Positions 44,017 through 56,772 of a stretch of 64,000 nucleotides of DNA are shown here, piece after piece (position 1 is the first letter of the stretch; each line of letters begins with the position of its first letter). Made by a program: the position numbers and the translations under genes. This DNA comes from Cladobotryum mycophilum (lineage: Eukaryota > Ascomycota > Sordariomycetes > Hypocreales > Hypocreaceae): the NCBI GenBank assembly GCA_036429605.1, contig CM071590.1, positions 2,418,001 to 2,482,000 on the forward strand, read 5' to 3'. The notes beneath the pieces are model-generated. The model saw nothing but the letters and a program-made list of their open reading frames with translations. It ran no database searches and was not told the DNA's origin.

Positions 44017-47000
44017 GTTGGCTTTTTGCAGTTGTGCAAGGTTGACCAAGTCTAAAGTGTGTTGTTGTTGTTGTTGTTGGTGTTGGTGTTGTCGGATGGT
44101 GCGTGTAAGTGAAGATGGTATGGTAAGAAGAGGGTGGTTCTCCAAAGGCAGGCAAGCAAACAATTATATTATAAAAAATGAAATAATAAACGTTTAAGCT
44201 TCAACAAGCCGAGGATGTTGAACCACCAAAAAAAAACAGACAATAAATCGGGCCCTTGAGATGCACCGGCGGTCTGACTGGTTGGACAAGCACTGCACAC
44301 CACACACACACATACAACACACACGCAGGTTGTGAGGGTGAGGGTGAGAGCGGGAGGTGTGTGTGTACAAGGGAACCCCCGAGGATTTTGTTGGGGTGCA
44401 GGGCGGGTCAACGAACGGAGTTCAACCAGCCAGTCAGTCAATGATGGCAAGTTGGGAGAGAGTGTATCTGCAGTAGCAGTAGTCGCAGTAGTGGTAGCAG
44501 CAGTAGATAGAGAAAGAGACGGTAGCGGTTTTGATTTGACAGTGATTATGCAATGGAAAAAAACGGTTGCGTCGATTAGATATGGAGGAATTAAGTATTA
44601 GAAGTACACGCCCTAGATGATGATGCTGGTGCTGATGATGATGATGAGGAGGAGGAGGAGGAGAATGATGATGGCAATGATAGTAACAAACAAACAAAAG
44701 AACAAGACGGAAAAGCTGGCATTTTAAAAACCTCCAAAAGAAAAGAAAGAAAAAAACAATTAAAACAATCAACTTGACCTCTCCCCTTCCATCGCCAGCC
44801 AAAAACCCCAGTGCCCAGTGCCCAGTACCCAGATCGGTATCGGTTTCATGTTTCTGATTTTCTTGCAAAAGCGATGTGATGAATCAAAACGGAGTCCTCG
44901 GGTCCCGCGGCCGAACACAACGGACGGACGAGTTCAGGTGTTCGGTTTGCCAAGGGTAGGATAGTGGGTTCCAGGTTGTCTTTTAAAATTGTGTCATCTT
45001 CATAAAACTTGCTTGTTTTGATGAAGGTAGTAGTAATGTAATCTTCAACCCCAGATTAATAACACGAGCTCTTCCCATTGTTTTGCCGCGTCACTGCCTC
45101 TCTCTCATCAGCAACTTCCGAGGCTCAAATTGTAATCTTTTTTTTTCTTTCCTTCCAAGGGACCGTGCGATGACCCCCCCCCGGCTCGGATCGAAACGGT
45201 GATAAAAAATCATGACGAGGGATGGGATGGTGTGTCTTGTCCTGGGTCGCATGCCCAGGGGTTCGTTTTTCTTTTCTTTCTGGTGGGCTGCTAATCTCAA
45301 TTGACGTATCCACGAGGATGTGATTGGTCAAGGTGCTGCATGCGCCATCAAGACGCCCTTGAACCAATTCTTGGCTTGTTTAGGAAGTGGCTGTCTCTCT
45401 TTTTTTCTTTTTCAACGGATCATGGATGGCCATATTCATACAAGTCCGGAGTATCAAGTACGTCTTTTGTAATACCACCGAGATCAACGGAATGCCTATA
45501 CAGGTAATAACGGCCTCGTCAAATTGGGACTGCCTTTTGATCACGAGGTCGCCATCTTTGTCATCACCCATAGCTTCTTCGTGTTGCTCAACGATAATGG
45601 AGCTGTAATCAGGGGCAGACTTGTCATCTTGTCGCACATGTAAATGCCAAAACATCAATGTATAGATAAGGAGATGGGTTCCATCTACTTGTATAGCTGT
45701 AGCTGTAGACCCTATGTACATCCATCCATCTATCTATCTATCTATCTATCCATCTTATCTCACTCCAGTGCAGTTGCAGTTGCAGTGTGCAGTGTGCAGT
45801 GTGCATGTCAGGCACGGCAATGATTCAGTTCATGAGACACCTTTTGTCGTCTCTTCATTGGCCCACAACCAACAGAACAAGGCACGCACAGTAGAAAAAA
45901 AGAGCCTCCTTCCCTCCGTCTCCACAGCGCGCGATACACCAACATTCAACAACCAAAAGATAGTCCTTTCAATACTCAACACCTGTTAGCCAACATCACC
46001 TTTCCAACACAATAATCCATAACATTTTCATAGTATTTTTTTTTACTTTCAATTCTCTTCCCCAATGAACTGCAGGGACCCTTTTTTCCTCTTCTCTATC
46101 CCCACGCCTTCCTGTTTTTACCCTCCCTATCGCCAATACTTTTTTTGTTTTTGTTGGGGATTCTTAGCGCCATCAAGAAAAGCATGGCAAATCGTTCAAC
46201 CGTGCCATGTCAACACGTCTTCCCGCCAAACCGGGTTCACTTGGATCGCCCAGTACCGTCCAGTAGGTAAATTACTTATTCCAATAATAGATCAAAAACG
46301 TCGAAAATCAACATCGTCTTCCATAAGGAAGCAAGTAGAACCCTCGTGGCTTAATCTGGGGGTGATGATTTTTGGACCATGCAAAGCTACCCATCATCTC
46401 AGGGGAGGGAGACCCTTATATCGTGACTTGTTATACTCCATATCTTCCCCCCTCCTCCCCCCGTTCTTGAATCCCAATAGAGAAAATACCCATCTATCCA
46501 TGCATATTCCTATGTATAACCCCCAGTTACACAGCTGATGGGGGAGAAAAGGTCCCTTGCATCGCCACCGTGGAGTGAATTCAAAATGCAAGGGTTACAC
46601 TCATCATGTCCTCAACAAAAAAACAAAAAAGCTGCACATCAATATCCATTACGCGCCTTGCCAACATCAACATTTTGCCACAGCGAATCGGCGTCTACAC
46701 ATGAGTAATAAAGTCCGTTTTCAACGTAAGAATCGTCCCTCTCCCTTCGGCCGAAGCCTCGCTTCTGCTACCCTGTTCCGTCTATGCATATCCACGTACC
46801 TCGGCTGTCTTGGAATGTGAGCTTCATCGCCGCAAGGGTCAATGGATACCCTGTAAGGACAAGAAGGCACATTACTAATGTATAAGAGCCAATGAGCATG
46901 TTATGGGCCTTTACTTGGCATGAGACCAAATAGCAGATATACTGCCAAAAGGTAATACCAAAGTGGTGTCCATAAACAACGATAAGACAGGTAGTTTATT

Positions 47001-48381
47001 CTTATGTGAATGACAATAAGAATGAACCTGATATGCCTATTCTAGTACCTGTATTGGCGGCGGTTTTTTAATCTTTGTGGGTATGGTGTTGGTTCATAAC
47101 GAGAAGCATATGCCCTGGCTGGTAATAAGAAATGATAGATGCATATATAAAAAGTATAAGTGAGAAATCATCAGTGATAGAGGGGATCACGAGTAACAAG
47201 AGGAATAATGAGTAATAAGAGGAATCTTGAGCAACAAAGAGAATGGACAAGAACAAGAGCAATTCCAGCAAGTACACCCCCTGCAAGAATAATAGACCAT
47301 ACCTCCAATACATTCTGCCAGTCAGAGTTATTACTGGCTTTTAGTCAGGATATCGATATATCGTTGGCCGGATCTTTATTATGGCAAGAAAAACCGTGGT
47401 CCCGGAGAAAGTCACCTCTCATAGAATTGACTATGGGCAGGAACTCGACTTTTGTATTAGAGGAATGGTTAGAGTTGCTACCCCACATAACCATATCCCC
47501 CAAGACTGTAAACATCACCAAAAAAAATCACACATCACATTCAGCCTCATCTCTCAACCAAACTAAATGCCATAAAAAGAATTTAAGAAATCTTTTTTAC
47601 ATGTAGTGATTTTATTATTACATAAAATATTCCCCCTAGCAAAAGGCTTGCGAATTCTAGGATAGCTAGCTAACAACAGTAGGACACTACGCTCAACGAG
47701 GTGCGGGAACGCAGCAGTTACAATGGTCACAGGTTCCTCTCCCAGAACTCGGATTTCCTTGGGGTTGTTTTTGGTAACAGTAAAGGGACCAAGGCCCTGT
47801 TATACAGGATATCTAGTTAGTGTAATAATGATAATAATCTTACAGAAAATTTCAGTGTTAAAATTATGGCATTCATCATTCGTCTTACAGTCTTGGGGGC
47901 GATCATGGTGTTGCGAGTCGTCACTCTACTCCGTACCACTAACATCTCTCTCCAGTTCATTCCTTGGACATGTTCACCAGTTCAAGCCCATGAGATTGTA
48001 CATTGCGCCCCACAAAGATTACAGACCACGCCCCCAATAAACATATCCAATAAACATCTCCCGATAAGAGCATCATTGACCGTGAGAAGGAACCCAATAT
48101 CTCAGAACTTGTGTTGGAGTAACCCTTGAAGAGGAGCATACATCAGTCAAGGGCGCCTTCACTTCCACCTACGTCAGTCAACTGCTCAGGTCAAGTCACA
48201 GAATCGAAAACTTCATACGAGAACATCATGTGTATTGTCCAAAGAGGATTGCAATCTCAATTCTCAATTACCCTAGTAAACCGTTGCCAACCGCATAACA
48301 TTGCCATGCCCAAGATTCATATTCATACTAACAGTGATCGCATACATTCAAAATATCATCCATCATTCCATCCGTCTCCTC
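44017..48381. other. Long intergenic region upstream of the elongase gene
   Basis: 4.4 kb without a supported gene. It contains GTT/CAA triplets (44058-44087), CA/GT tracts (44297-44330), GAT/GAG-rich triplets (44619-44660), a TATC repeat (45729-45750), TGCAG repeats (45778-45804) and a TACTCCGTAC element (47927-47936). A 113-codon open frame on the minus strand (45721-45380) has a partly protein-like stretch but no recognisable domain. Confidence 0.55.
45729..45750. repeat. (TATC)n microsatellite
   Basis: About five tandem TATC/CTAT units in non-coding sequence. Confidence 0.9.
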
Positions 48382-50096
48382 TTAAGAAGACCATTCTCCG
48401 CCGAGCCAGCGGTTGAAGAAGTCGAGGGACTCAGCAGGCTTGTCCATGGGGGTCATGTGACCAGCACCAAAGATCTGCATGAAGCTGAGGTTCTCAGCAC
48501 TCTTGACCTGGCCGTACTTCTCGCCATCGCCAATGTGGAGAGACTCGACCTCGGCCTTGCTGTACTTCTCACCGCCCTTCCATTCGAGAGCATTGACCCA
48601 GGCCTCATTGCCGAGCCAGTTGCAGATGAAGTCGGCATCACCAGCATAGATGAGGACGGGGATCTCTTCAACGAGCTTGGGGATCAGGTGGTGGATGGGC
48701 TTCATCCAGTCACCGTGCATCAAGAAATCGCGGTTGATGTCCATGTTGCAGCTGTCGAAGCTGTCAATGACCTCGACACCGAGAGCCTCCTTGACCTTCT
48801 TCTGGTTCAACCAGTCGCCAGTCCAGCTAATGGCATTGTAGCAAAGACCGCCAGCGCCGGGCTCGCACTTGGCACGAACATCGTAGGGGTTCTGGCCAGT
48901 TTGCTGGTAGGGACCAATGAGAGCATTGTTGCAGTAGATGGCAGCAGGGACGCACATCCATGCACTCTCAGTGTTGTAGCAGGACTGGATAAGACTCTGG
49001 CAGCGGGGAAGAGAACCATCCATACCCTGGCATCGGTACTCGTCAACAACGGCAGGGTAGCCACCGTCACCGCAAGCCATGGGGCGGTAGTAAGCATATT
49101 GGGTGAGCTCGTCAGTCAGACCGTTACCAACCAAGATACTCTTGAGGTTGATGTTGCGGTCCTTGTGGGAGAGGATTTCAGCGGCAAAGGTAGGAACGTA
49201 GTGACCACCGTATGACTCTCCAGCAATGTGGAAGTCCTGCTTGGCATATTCGGGGAATTGATGGAAGAAGAGGCTAAGAAGAGCGTAGACGTCCTTGCCA
49301 GCGGCGACAGTGTCGCTGACGGAACCACTGCCGTACGAGAAACCAACGTTGACGGGCTGGTCAAGGAAGATGACGGAGGCGTTGCTGTTCCACGAGTATG
49401 GGTTGTGGACAACCTCGCCCTTCTTGTTGATGCTGGCAGGGCCCAGCTCCAGGAAGAGTCCTGTCAGGGAAGAGCAGCCTGGGCCACCGTTGAGCCACAG
49501 GACAACGGGGTCATTCTTGGGGTCGTTGCGGGACTCGAAGAACCCTGTAAACCAAATCGGTCAGTACATTTGTCTCGTCATCGAGGAGTGTGGAGAGTTG
49601 TGTGTTCATGCTTACAGTAGAAGAGATGCTTGTCCTTCTCGTCATCATCGAGGTAACCGCTGAACTGCTTCACCGAGTCGATGCCCAGGGAGGCGGGGTC
49701 GACCTTCTTGGCACGCAGCTTGTAGTTGTCAAGCTTGCCACCGATAAGTCGGTGAGACTCGCCGTCCTTGTTCTCAACCCACATCTTCTGCAGGTCGGAG
49801 CCCTTGACGACGTGGTCCCATTTGCTGTCGGGCTTGCGGTGGTGCTTCTTGGCCTTGAGCTTCATGGAGCGCTGCTTGACGGCCTCGAGGGCGTCGGGCA
49901 CCAGCAGGTTGACCTCCTCCCAGACCGCCTTGGCCTCGGCATTGATCTCGCCAAAGTACTCCTTCATGGAGGAGGCCCACGAGTCAAAGCCATTGAAGGT
50001 CTGGTCGAGGGTGGTGGCAGCGCCGCCAAGGGGCTTCTGATCCTGAGAGGCCAAGGCCGAGGTGGCCGCACCCAGCATGAGGGTAGACAACCGCAT
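48382..50096 (-). CDS. cpyA: Vacuolar carboxypeptidase Y (serine carboxypeptidase, S10 family)
   Basis: This is a vacuolar serine carboxypeptidase made as a preproenzyme. Exon 1 (50096-49616) and exon 2 (49544-48382) flank a 71-nt intron (GTAAGC donor, TACAG acceptor) whose splice forms the Trp of LFYWFFESRNDP. The product is 547 aa, normal for fungal CPY. The N-terminus is a signal peptide (MRLSTLMLGAATSALAS), followed by a propeptide rich in Lys/Asp. Catalytic and family motifs are WLNGGPGCSSLTG, the serine in GESYGGHYVP, the aspartate in YAGDADFICNWLGN and the histidine in GAGHMTPMDKP. Several Cys residues of the family's disulphides are visible. The 5' leader just before the ATG is a CAG-triplet run (about 50107-50124). 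The frame is intact. Confidence 0.97.
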
Positions 50097-51430
50097 GATG
50101 AATGATTGCTGCTGCTGCTGCTGCTACTGATGATAAAATTGATGATGAAAATGATGGGATTGGGAGATGATGATGAAGACGACGAAGATGGGGGGAAGTG
50201 AAGATAAAGGATTCAAGTCAGGCAGAAAGGCACAAGGTTGGTTATAATGGGAACCAACTTACGTAGACATGCCCTGGCCCGCCACGCCCACACCACCCTT
50301 GTGACTTGGGGGAGCTCTGCCCCGGCAACCCTCTCCCTCCCCCGCATGCGGAGTCCAAGACCTCTGCTACCCTCTGCTACCCTAGCAATAGCAATAGTCT
50401 GGTTTGTCCTGGGTTTGTCGGGCTGGCTTTTTCCCCAGAGAACCTGCCTAATGCGGACCCACTAACAGATAACAAGGCGATATGATGTGGCAATCTGTTA
50501 GAGGCAGCACGACTTTTTGTCTTTTTTTGTTGTCTTTGGCCCGTGACTTTGCAGGCGGGTAGCGGATCCGGAATGGTTGGGTTATTCGTAACCTTGATAG
50601 CCCACCCCTCAAGGTAGGCACCTCCACTCCTAGCTCTTTCCTCTCTCCCTGCCTCTTGGTAATGGATGCTGTACGCCTGTTACTCCCCTACAGCCAGTGA
50701 CACTCACCCCAAAAAACAGAGCAAAGCCTCATGACGAGACCAACAAACTTCAGAGTTTCAACGGTTAAAGAATTGACAGGTAGACTAATGCAAGGGACAA
50801 AACTGAAAAACAATAAACTTGGCAAAAAATAAAAATAAAAGCCAATCTACCATCTTAATTGCCCAAACACAAGGAATCACGGCAATCTCCAATCGCCAAT
50901 TCCCAATCCAATCTCATAGCTACCCGAAAGCATCCCTCTCTTCCCTCCTGTGACTCATGCACCATGATGTAAACACTTCTCTCCCCCTGATTCCTCCCCC
51001 AGGATTGGACGATGGGGGGCGAGGGAGGGAGAGGATCCACCTGTTGCCTCACTCTGTCTCGAATCACCCCCAGCCTTCCCCAGCCAGCGCAGGTACATGT
51101 TACTCCCTACTCCCTACAATACATATTCATGTGCACCAGCTTGCTTATTGATCAAGTCAAGACAACCTGGACTCGATGGCTCCGGGGAGATCAGCCAACC
51201 TCTCATTTACATAAGCTAAGACTGCGATCCCGTGAACCCCTCAGCCTCAACCAATCCCCCAGCCAGTTCCCAATTCATCCAAGCCGAGCCCAGGCTGACG
51301 CGTGTGACGGCCGCGGATTCAATTGAATTGACACTAGTATTTCCAAGGGCTCATTGACATGTTAGTGACGTCTACTATTGAAACATGTTTTATGCCATTG
51401 TTTATGTCTCTCTCTCTGTCTCTCTTCTGT
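50097..51430. other. Intergenic region CPY - TrpRS
   Basis: 1.3 kb holding the CPY upstream region (CAG triplets next to the start) and the TrpRS 3' side. No gene was recognised. Confidence 0.55.
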
Positions 51431-53245
51431 CTATTGTTCAGCCGTCTTGGACGCTGCCTTTGCGGCCTCCTTCTCCGCCTTCTTCTGCGCAATCTGCTGT
51501 TCTTTCAGGAGCTTCTTCAACTGATTCTTTGTCAACTTTTCACCGCCACCCTCGCCAGACCCTGCATCCGCCCCGTCCGTCTTCACAACGGGAACCACCA
51601 GATCTGCTCGCGGCACCTTGGGGTTCCCGCTCCATTCCAATGGGCGCTTGGTCATGAATTGTGTGATGACCTCGTCCGTTACCTTTGCTCGCCTCTCCTG
51701 GAAAGAGCCAACAAATGCCTGGAGCTGCTCGACGCAGAATGATTTGAGCTGTTTTGACATGTTAACACACCTGCAATGCAATAAACGCCACGCCTTCACC
51801 GACTTACCTCTCCGGTAAGAAGCTGACCGCTCAAGTAGTCGGCTCTGATTTGTGCCAGTTTCTGTTGCCATGTTAGCTGGCTCGAATCAGACAACCGATC
51901 GACAACCTACCTCGTCATCCTCCAAGAAGAACTGCAGGTATTGGTAAGAGACGTCTACATCTGGGTTACCGCCCTTTTCGCGGTGCTCCTCAACCGTCTC
52001 TCGGCCTCCGGAGAAGGCATATCTACTCAGACGTTAGCTTCGGCCATACATGCAAAAACCCATGCATAACATACTTGTTGACTTTGGTCTTGATCTGCTT
52101 GGGCGTATCCTTCATAAAAATGGCAGAAGTGTCATCACTGGCAGACATCTTGGAACCGGGTCCCTGCAAAGCGTCCAAGAATCTCATGTGAATCAATGAC
52201 GGCTTAGCATAGTGAAGTCCAACGGCGCAGTCTCGAGTCAGGCGGAAATAGGGATCTTGATCGATGGCACAGGGAATTAAGCATGGAATGGAAGCTGTCT
52301 TCTTTTCATCTTCGCCGAAAATGTGGGGGAACGATGAGGCGAATGATGTTGCGCCCTGAATACTGGCAAAGTGAATCTTGCCAATGTTTGAACTAAACTC
52401 TTCTGTTAACAAACAAAAATGGCCCATCAAGTCCATGAGATAAAAAGGGGAGTTACCTTCCGTCAAACCCAAAGACAGCCTTGGCTGTGTTGAACGTGAC
52501 TCGCTTTGAAAACCGGACAATGTTTCTGTAAAAAGCGCCACCCACAAAGTCAAAGTCGGAAAAGATAAAGGTCTTTTTGGGATCGAAGCCAATGGAGATA
52601 ATGTCCCGAGCATTGTCTCGGGTGTATCCCATGACCTCCTCGACGGTTCGCTTCTCAGAGAAGAGGAACTTTTCGTCGTCTGTCAACATGATGATCAGCG
52701 GGACGTCTAGGACATCCTGGATCCATCTGTAGCACTAAAATCAGCATGCAACTTTGGCTATGCACATCATATATGGGTTCGCATACTTGACAAAGTCAAA
52801 GACCTGAGTATGTCCAATATGCATACTGTCACTGCTAGGTCCTCGACCCGTGTAAAGGAAAAACGGCTCATTCTACCATCCAATTAGAACATTTCCCCTC
52901 TGCCGTTTCCATGCTCTGGGCAAAGAGCGCAATCCTTACCTTTTCATAGCGATCCAAAATGACCTGCAGGTCACGATGGCTGAAGACAATCCCACGACGC
53001 ATGAATCGATGAGGCTTCGTGCCCGTCACCTTCTCCCAGCGCTCCAGCAGCACATCATCAATCAGGCCGGTGCCAAACTCCTCAACCAGTTTCCGGTAGT
53101 CAATGGCCTTGACCTTTCCGTCTGCACCGATTTCTCCCGAGACGGACCATGGGTTGACGTCCTGCTTGGTCGACGTAGTAGGGGCATCAGTGGTGGTGGT
53201 GGGATCCTCAACCGCCACAGCGGTAGTCTCTGGTGCAGCTGCCAT
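51431..53245 (-). CDS. WRS1: Cytoplasmic tryptophanyl-tRNA synthetase
   Basis: This enzyme charges tRNA-Trp with tryptophan. Seven exons fit with all phases consistent: 53245-52940, 52872-52787, 52726-52457, 52392-52075, 52022-51911, 51861-51808 and 51748-51431, giving 487 aa. The class I HIGH motif is in DSMHIGHTQVFDF and the KMSKS equivalent is GSKMSASDD. Other eukaryotic TrpRS blocks are PFFLYTGRGPSSDSMHIGH, PLIIMLTDDEKFLF, FIFSDFDFVGGAFYRN, and YAFSGGRETVEEHREKGG after the fourth intron. The splice of exon 3 to exon 4 restores GFDGSSNIGKIHFAS. The N-terminal 30 residues are Thr/Ala-rich, and the C-terminus ends in a Lys/Ala-rich helix (KKLLKEQQIAQKKAEKEA). No mitochondrial presequence is evident, in line with a cytosolic enzyme. 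It is divergent from SDO1. Confidence 0.96.
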
Positions 53246-53757
53246 TATTTTTGTGTGACAAATTTTACAAAATTCGGTGGCAAATGGGATGAGTATTGTT
53301 TGTCTTTCTGTGATAGCTTAACGAATGAGTGAGGCAGAGAGTCACAGATCAACTTTATAGCCCCCGTAACGTTATGACTCCTTGGGAATTCTTGTGAGTC
53401 AAAACGTATGGAAAGGCTGTAAGCAGTAAGGCGGGGCAACGTGAAGGAATATTTCAGTTACGTCCCTCCAATAGATGGCGGGGTAACCCAAAAAGTCGTA
53501 ACTTGTAATAAAAAAAAGTTGTTTTTGCGCATCCACCACCGGCTGGCTACTACCTATATTTGTCTTTGCCAGGTTACTCCGTACTTGCCCATTACAAACC
53601 TACACTTACCTACTACCTAAGCCAACCTGCCCATCTTTTCCTATAAAACATCCCTTTACCAAATCCTTCCCTCCCTTTTTCTTATACATTCATCTTTTTC
53701 TACCATCTTGACAGAAAAAGAAAAGAGAAGAAAAGAAAAAACCAAAATCATCTCAAC
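53246..53757. promoter_or_regulatory. Shared promoter region, WRS1 / SDO1
   Basis: 512 bp between divergent start codons of two translation genes. It carries a TACTCCGTAC element (53575-53584), adjacent TACCTAC repeats (53600-53621), a CT-rich tract and an A/G-rich leader just before the SDO1 ATG. Confidence 0.5.
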
Positions 53758-54678
53758 ATGTCGCGCCAAATCAACCAGCCCTCCAACCAGATCAAGCTCA
53801 CAAACGTCGCCCTCGTGCGCCTCAAAAAGGGCAAGAAGCGCTTCGAAATCGCCTGCTACAAGAACAAGGTCCTCGAGTGGCGCTCCGGCATCGAGACGGA
53901 CCTCGACAACGTCCTGCAGATCCCAAACGTCTTCCTCAACGTGTCCAAGGGCCAGACGGCGCCCAAGGAGGACCTCGAGAAGGCGTTTGGTAAAGCCAAG
54001 TCGAGCAATGACATCATCCTGGAGATATTGAAAAAGGGAGAGATGCAGGTCGGCGAGAAGGAGAGGGCGGCGCAGCTGGACAGGGTGCACAACGAGGTCA
54101 TCAGCATAGTGGTCAGCAAGCTCGTCGACCCCAGGACGAAAAGGGTGTACACGTCGGGCATGATTGAGAAGGCGCTGGACATGCTGAGCTCCCAGGCGCA
54201 CAGCACGGACAAGGACAAGCCCGAATCTGGAACTGCGACGCCGACGACGGGCGAGACGGGCGAGTCAAAGCCAAAGCTCAAGGAACACATCTGGACCGGT
54301 GTCACCACCACCAAGAGCGCAAAGAGTCAGGCCCTCGATGCGATGAAGGCGCTCATCGCGTACCAGCCCATCCCCGTAGCGCGGGCAAGGATGAAGCTGC
54401 GAGTTACATGCGCGACCAACGTTCTAAAGCAGGCTGTCAAGTCCGCCGCCAAGCCAAAGGAAGAGGACGGCGAGGCAAAGGCGCCCGGGACGGTCAAGGA
54501 TAGAATACTGGGATATATCGAGCAAATCGACCACCAAGACGTCATGGGCTCGGAGTGGGAGGTGGTAGGATTCGTCGAACCTGGCGCCTTCAAGTCTCTT
54601 TCAGACTTTATCGGCAATGAAACCAAGGGACAGGGCAGAGTCGAGGTGTTGGACATGGCAGTCACTCATGAAGATTAA
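53758..54678 (+). CDS. SDO1: Ribosome maturation protein Sdo1 / SBDS
   Basis: Sdo1 works with the GTPase Efl1 to release Tif6/eIF6 from late pre-60S subunits in the cytoplasm. This is a single-exon gene of 306 aa, longer than the 250 aa of yeast Sdo1. The N-terminal domain has the hallmark VALVRLKKGKKRFEIACYKN, WRSGIETDLDNVLQ, VFLNVSKGQ and AFGKAKSSNDIILEIL. The middle domain includes VHNEVISIVVSKLVDPRTKR. The C-terminal domain has ALIAYQPIPVARARMKLRV, and EWEVVGFVEPGAFKSLSDFI at the end. Two low-complexity insertions (around residues 150-170 and 240-252, Thr/Gly and Lys/Glu-rich) account for the extra length. Start context (CAACATGTCG) is good. Confidence 0.97.
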   Translation: MSRQINQPSNQIKLTNVALVRLKKGKKRFEIACYKNKVLEWRSGIETDLDNVLQIPNVFLNVSKGQTAPKEDLEKAFGKAKSSNDIILEILKKGEMQVGEKERAAQLDRVHNEVISIVVSKLVDPRTKRVYTSGMIEKALDMLSSQAHSTDKDKPESGTATPTTGETGESKPKLKEHIWTGVTTTKSAKSQALDAMKALIAYQPIPVARARMKLRVTCATNVLKQAVKSAAKPKEEDGEAKAPGTVKDRILGYIEQIDHQDVMGSEWEVVGFVEPGAFKSLSDFIGNETKGQGRVEVLDMAVTHED

Positions 54679-54983
54679 GCTAGTAAAATATGATACCCAA
54701 AGAATGGATCGATTTCTTCATTCATATTCATCAACTTTTTCTCTCTTTACGCCCAACCCATGACATTTTCCCCGTGTGATATAATAACAGCGTCTGAACA
54801 CAAGCACAGCAGCCAAGGGAAACATAATATTTTGACTTTTTAAATGCTTTTAATTCATTTGACTCTGATCTAGAGTACAGCCTAGCTGTGTATGCCAGAA
54901 AGCAAATCCCTTTTGAAATGCTCATAAAGATGGAGAACCCAGCCTTCACGCCTGTCCACCCCAGACCGAAAAAAGTAAAACCT

Positions 54984-55700
54984 TTAACCACCCTTCTTCT
55001 TGGACACACCGACGGTTCGTCCACGACGACCGGTCGTCTTGGTGTGCTGACCACGGACACGGAGTCCCCAGTAGTGACGGAGACCACGGTGGGCGCGGAT
55101 CTTCTTCAAGCGCTCCAAGTCCTCACGGAGCTTGGAGTCGACACCGTTGGCCAGAATGTGGGAGTCCTTGCCATCGACAATGTCGCGCTGTCTGTTGAGG
55201 AACCAGGTGGGGATCTTGTACTGGGTAGGGTTCTGAATGATGGTGACAATTCGCTCGAGCTCTTCGGAGGTAAGTTCACCGGCGCTGAAGAAAGAAAAAA
55301 AGTTAGTATTTCGTTGTCCAGAGAGCGCACAGCCGGCGCACGAAAATCATTGGGGGAGGAGGGCTCAATCATACCGCTTGTTCAGGTCGACATCGGCCTT
55401 CTTGCAGACCAAGTTGGAGTATCGGCGACCGACACCCTTGATCTTGGTCAAGGCGTACATAACCTTTTGCTTGCCGTCAACATTAGTGTTAAGAAGACGC
55501 AAGATCTACACAATTCCCCATCGTTAGCATGTATATAAAAAATAAAAAAGTTTCCCAATCACAAAATTGTGAAATTTCGTCGTGCGACACTCGCGGGGGG
55601 TGAATAGGAAATCTCCATCGCAGGAGATTTCAATGATGATGATAAAAGGGGTGTGACTTACGAACTGGAAGTTCGTCTTCTCTCCCGTTACGAGCGACAT
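54984..55700 (-). CDS. RPS18: 40S ribosomal protein S18 (uS13)
   Basis: This is a core small-subunit protein at the head of the 40S ribosome, contacting tRNA and the 60S subunit. Three exons: 55700-55662 (MSLVTGEKTNFQF), 55505-55375 and 55284-54984, separated by 156- and 90-nt introns. The product is 156 aa, the normal length. Diagnostic sequences are ILRLLNTNVDGKQKVMYALT, KIKGVGRRYSN, PTWFLNRQRDI, LERLKKIRAHRGLRHYWGL and the C-terminal RVRGQHTKTTGRRGRTVGVS. The first intron falls soon after the start, a common arrangement in fungal ribosomal protein genes. It is convergent with SDO1 (about 300 bp apart). Confidence 0.98.
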
Positions 55701-56772
55701 GCTGGGCAACTTTTACGGTCGTTGCCGAGTTGCTCGTTGAATGTCGATGTTCGGGTTGAAGTGAAGAAGGCGGAGGTTTGTAGGGCTCGCTAAACGTGGT
55801 GGAATTTTCGACCCTGTGGGGGCACGAGTAGGGCAAATGCAGCGAGACGCTAATGCAGTATGTCACGTGCTTAAAATCGTGACTTGGATACCTCGAGAAC
55901 CAGACATGGCATATTTGCGATGAGATGAGTAGCTGATTCTTGGGGACATGTTCGTTGCAGAAAACATGAAAAAAAGACTCCCTCAAATGTCTTTAGGTAT
56001 CTTAATATTATCGAATTCCCAAAATTAGACGGAAGAGCTCAAGATGAGTTCGTTCAATACACAGTGCACAAAATCTCAAAATATGAGTGATGGTACGCCT
56101 ATAAAACCAGTGTGTTGTATATTTTTCACTGTGCCCCGCTCTGCCTACAAATTTTCTGCGTGCGAATCCGTGACTCTCTTCTCTTTTGACCTCATCTGCA
56201 ACGTTGAGAACACGTCTGGTCCCCAAATCAGCGGACCCTGTGCTACCCGGATGGGAAGCACGAATAACTGATATCATAATTTCTCCCAAGTGTCCCAATG
56301 GTAGGTACTCTTCCTATTAAACTTGATTCATTCATCAATACCCGTCTTATGCCATTGCTCGGTCAGCGTGTTCATGCCTGCTGATCTTGAGCCGGATGCC
56401 ATACACTCGTATGCGTACAAGACAAGAAGAATTTGACAACATCTTTTGAGTACGAAACCTTCACTAGCTCTATGAGGGCTTTCGTAATTATCTGTTGTTA
56501 CATCTTGCAATGAGAATGCACCCTGAGACCATGCTAAAAACAACCTTTTTTTGCCGGGACATTTTGTCCTATTAACACGCCATATCCATTTTCCATATTG
56601 TGCTCCTGACCCTCATGAACTGTCATTATACTCTCGTAATCTGGGTATGAACCATCATCTTAATCATGTATCGTTCTTGCCGGTGCTAGGAGTAAAGCAG
56701 CACCTCGCTCTCCCTCGGTCGGCTACGGTTACTCGTCGTCATCCTACCCGTGATTAGCTAGTATGGTGTGAC
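55701..56772. other. Intergenic region upstream of RPS18
   Basis: 1.07 kb containing the RPS18 promoter and the 3' side of the F-box-like gene. No other feature was recognised. Confidence 0.5.

Noticed and set aside
43213..44055. 280-codon open frame antisense to the elongase gene
   Set aside because: The minus strand clearly encodes conserved ELO motifs; the plus-strand frame is a shadow.
45380..45721. 113-codon open frame on the minus strand
   Set aside because: A stretch near its middle looks protein-like, but there is no recognisable domain, no convincing start context and no neighbouring exon that can be joined.
48301..49215. 304-codon open frame antisense to carboxypeptidase Y
   Set aside because: The opposite strand encodes the full set of catalytic motifs; this is an overlap of a GC-biased codon pattern.
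53656..54201. 181-codon open frame antisense to SDO1
   Set aside because: It is a shadow of the conserved SBDS coding sequence on the plus strand.
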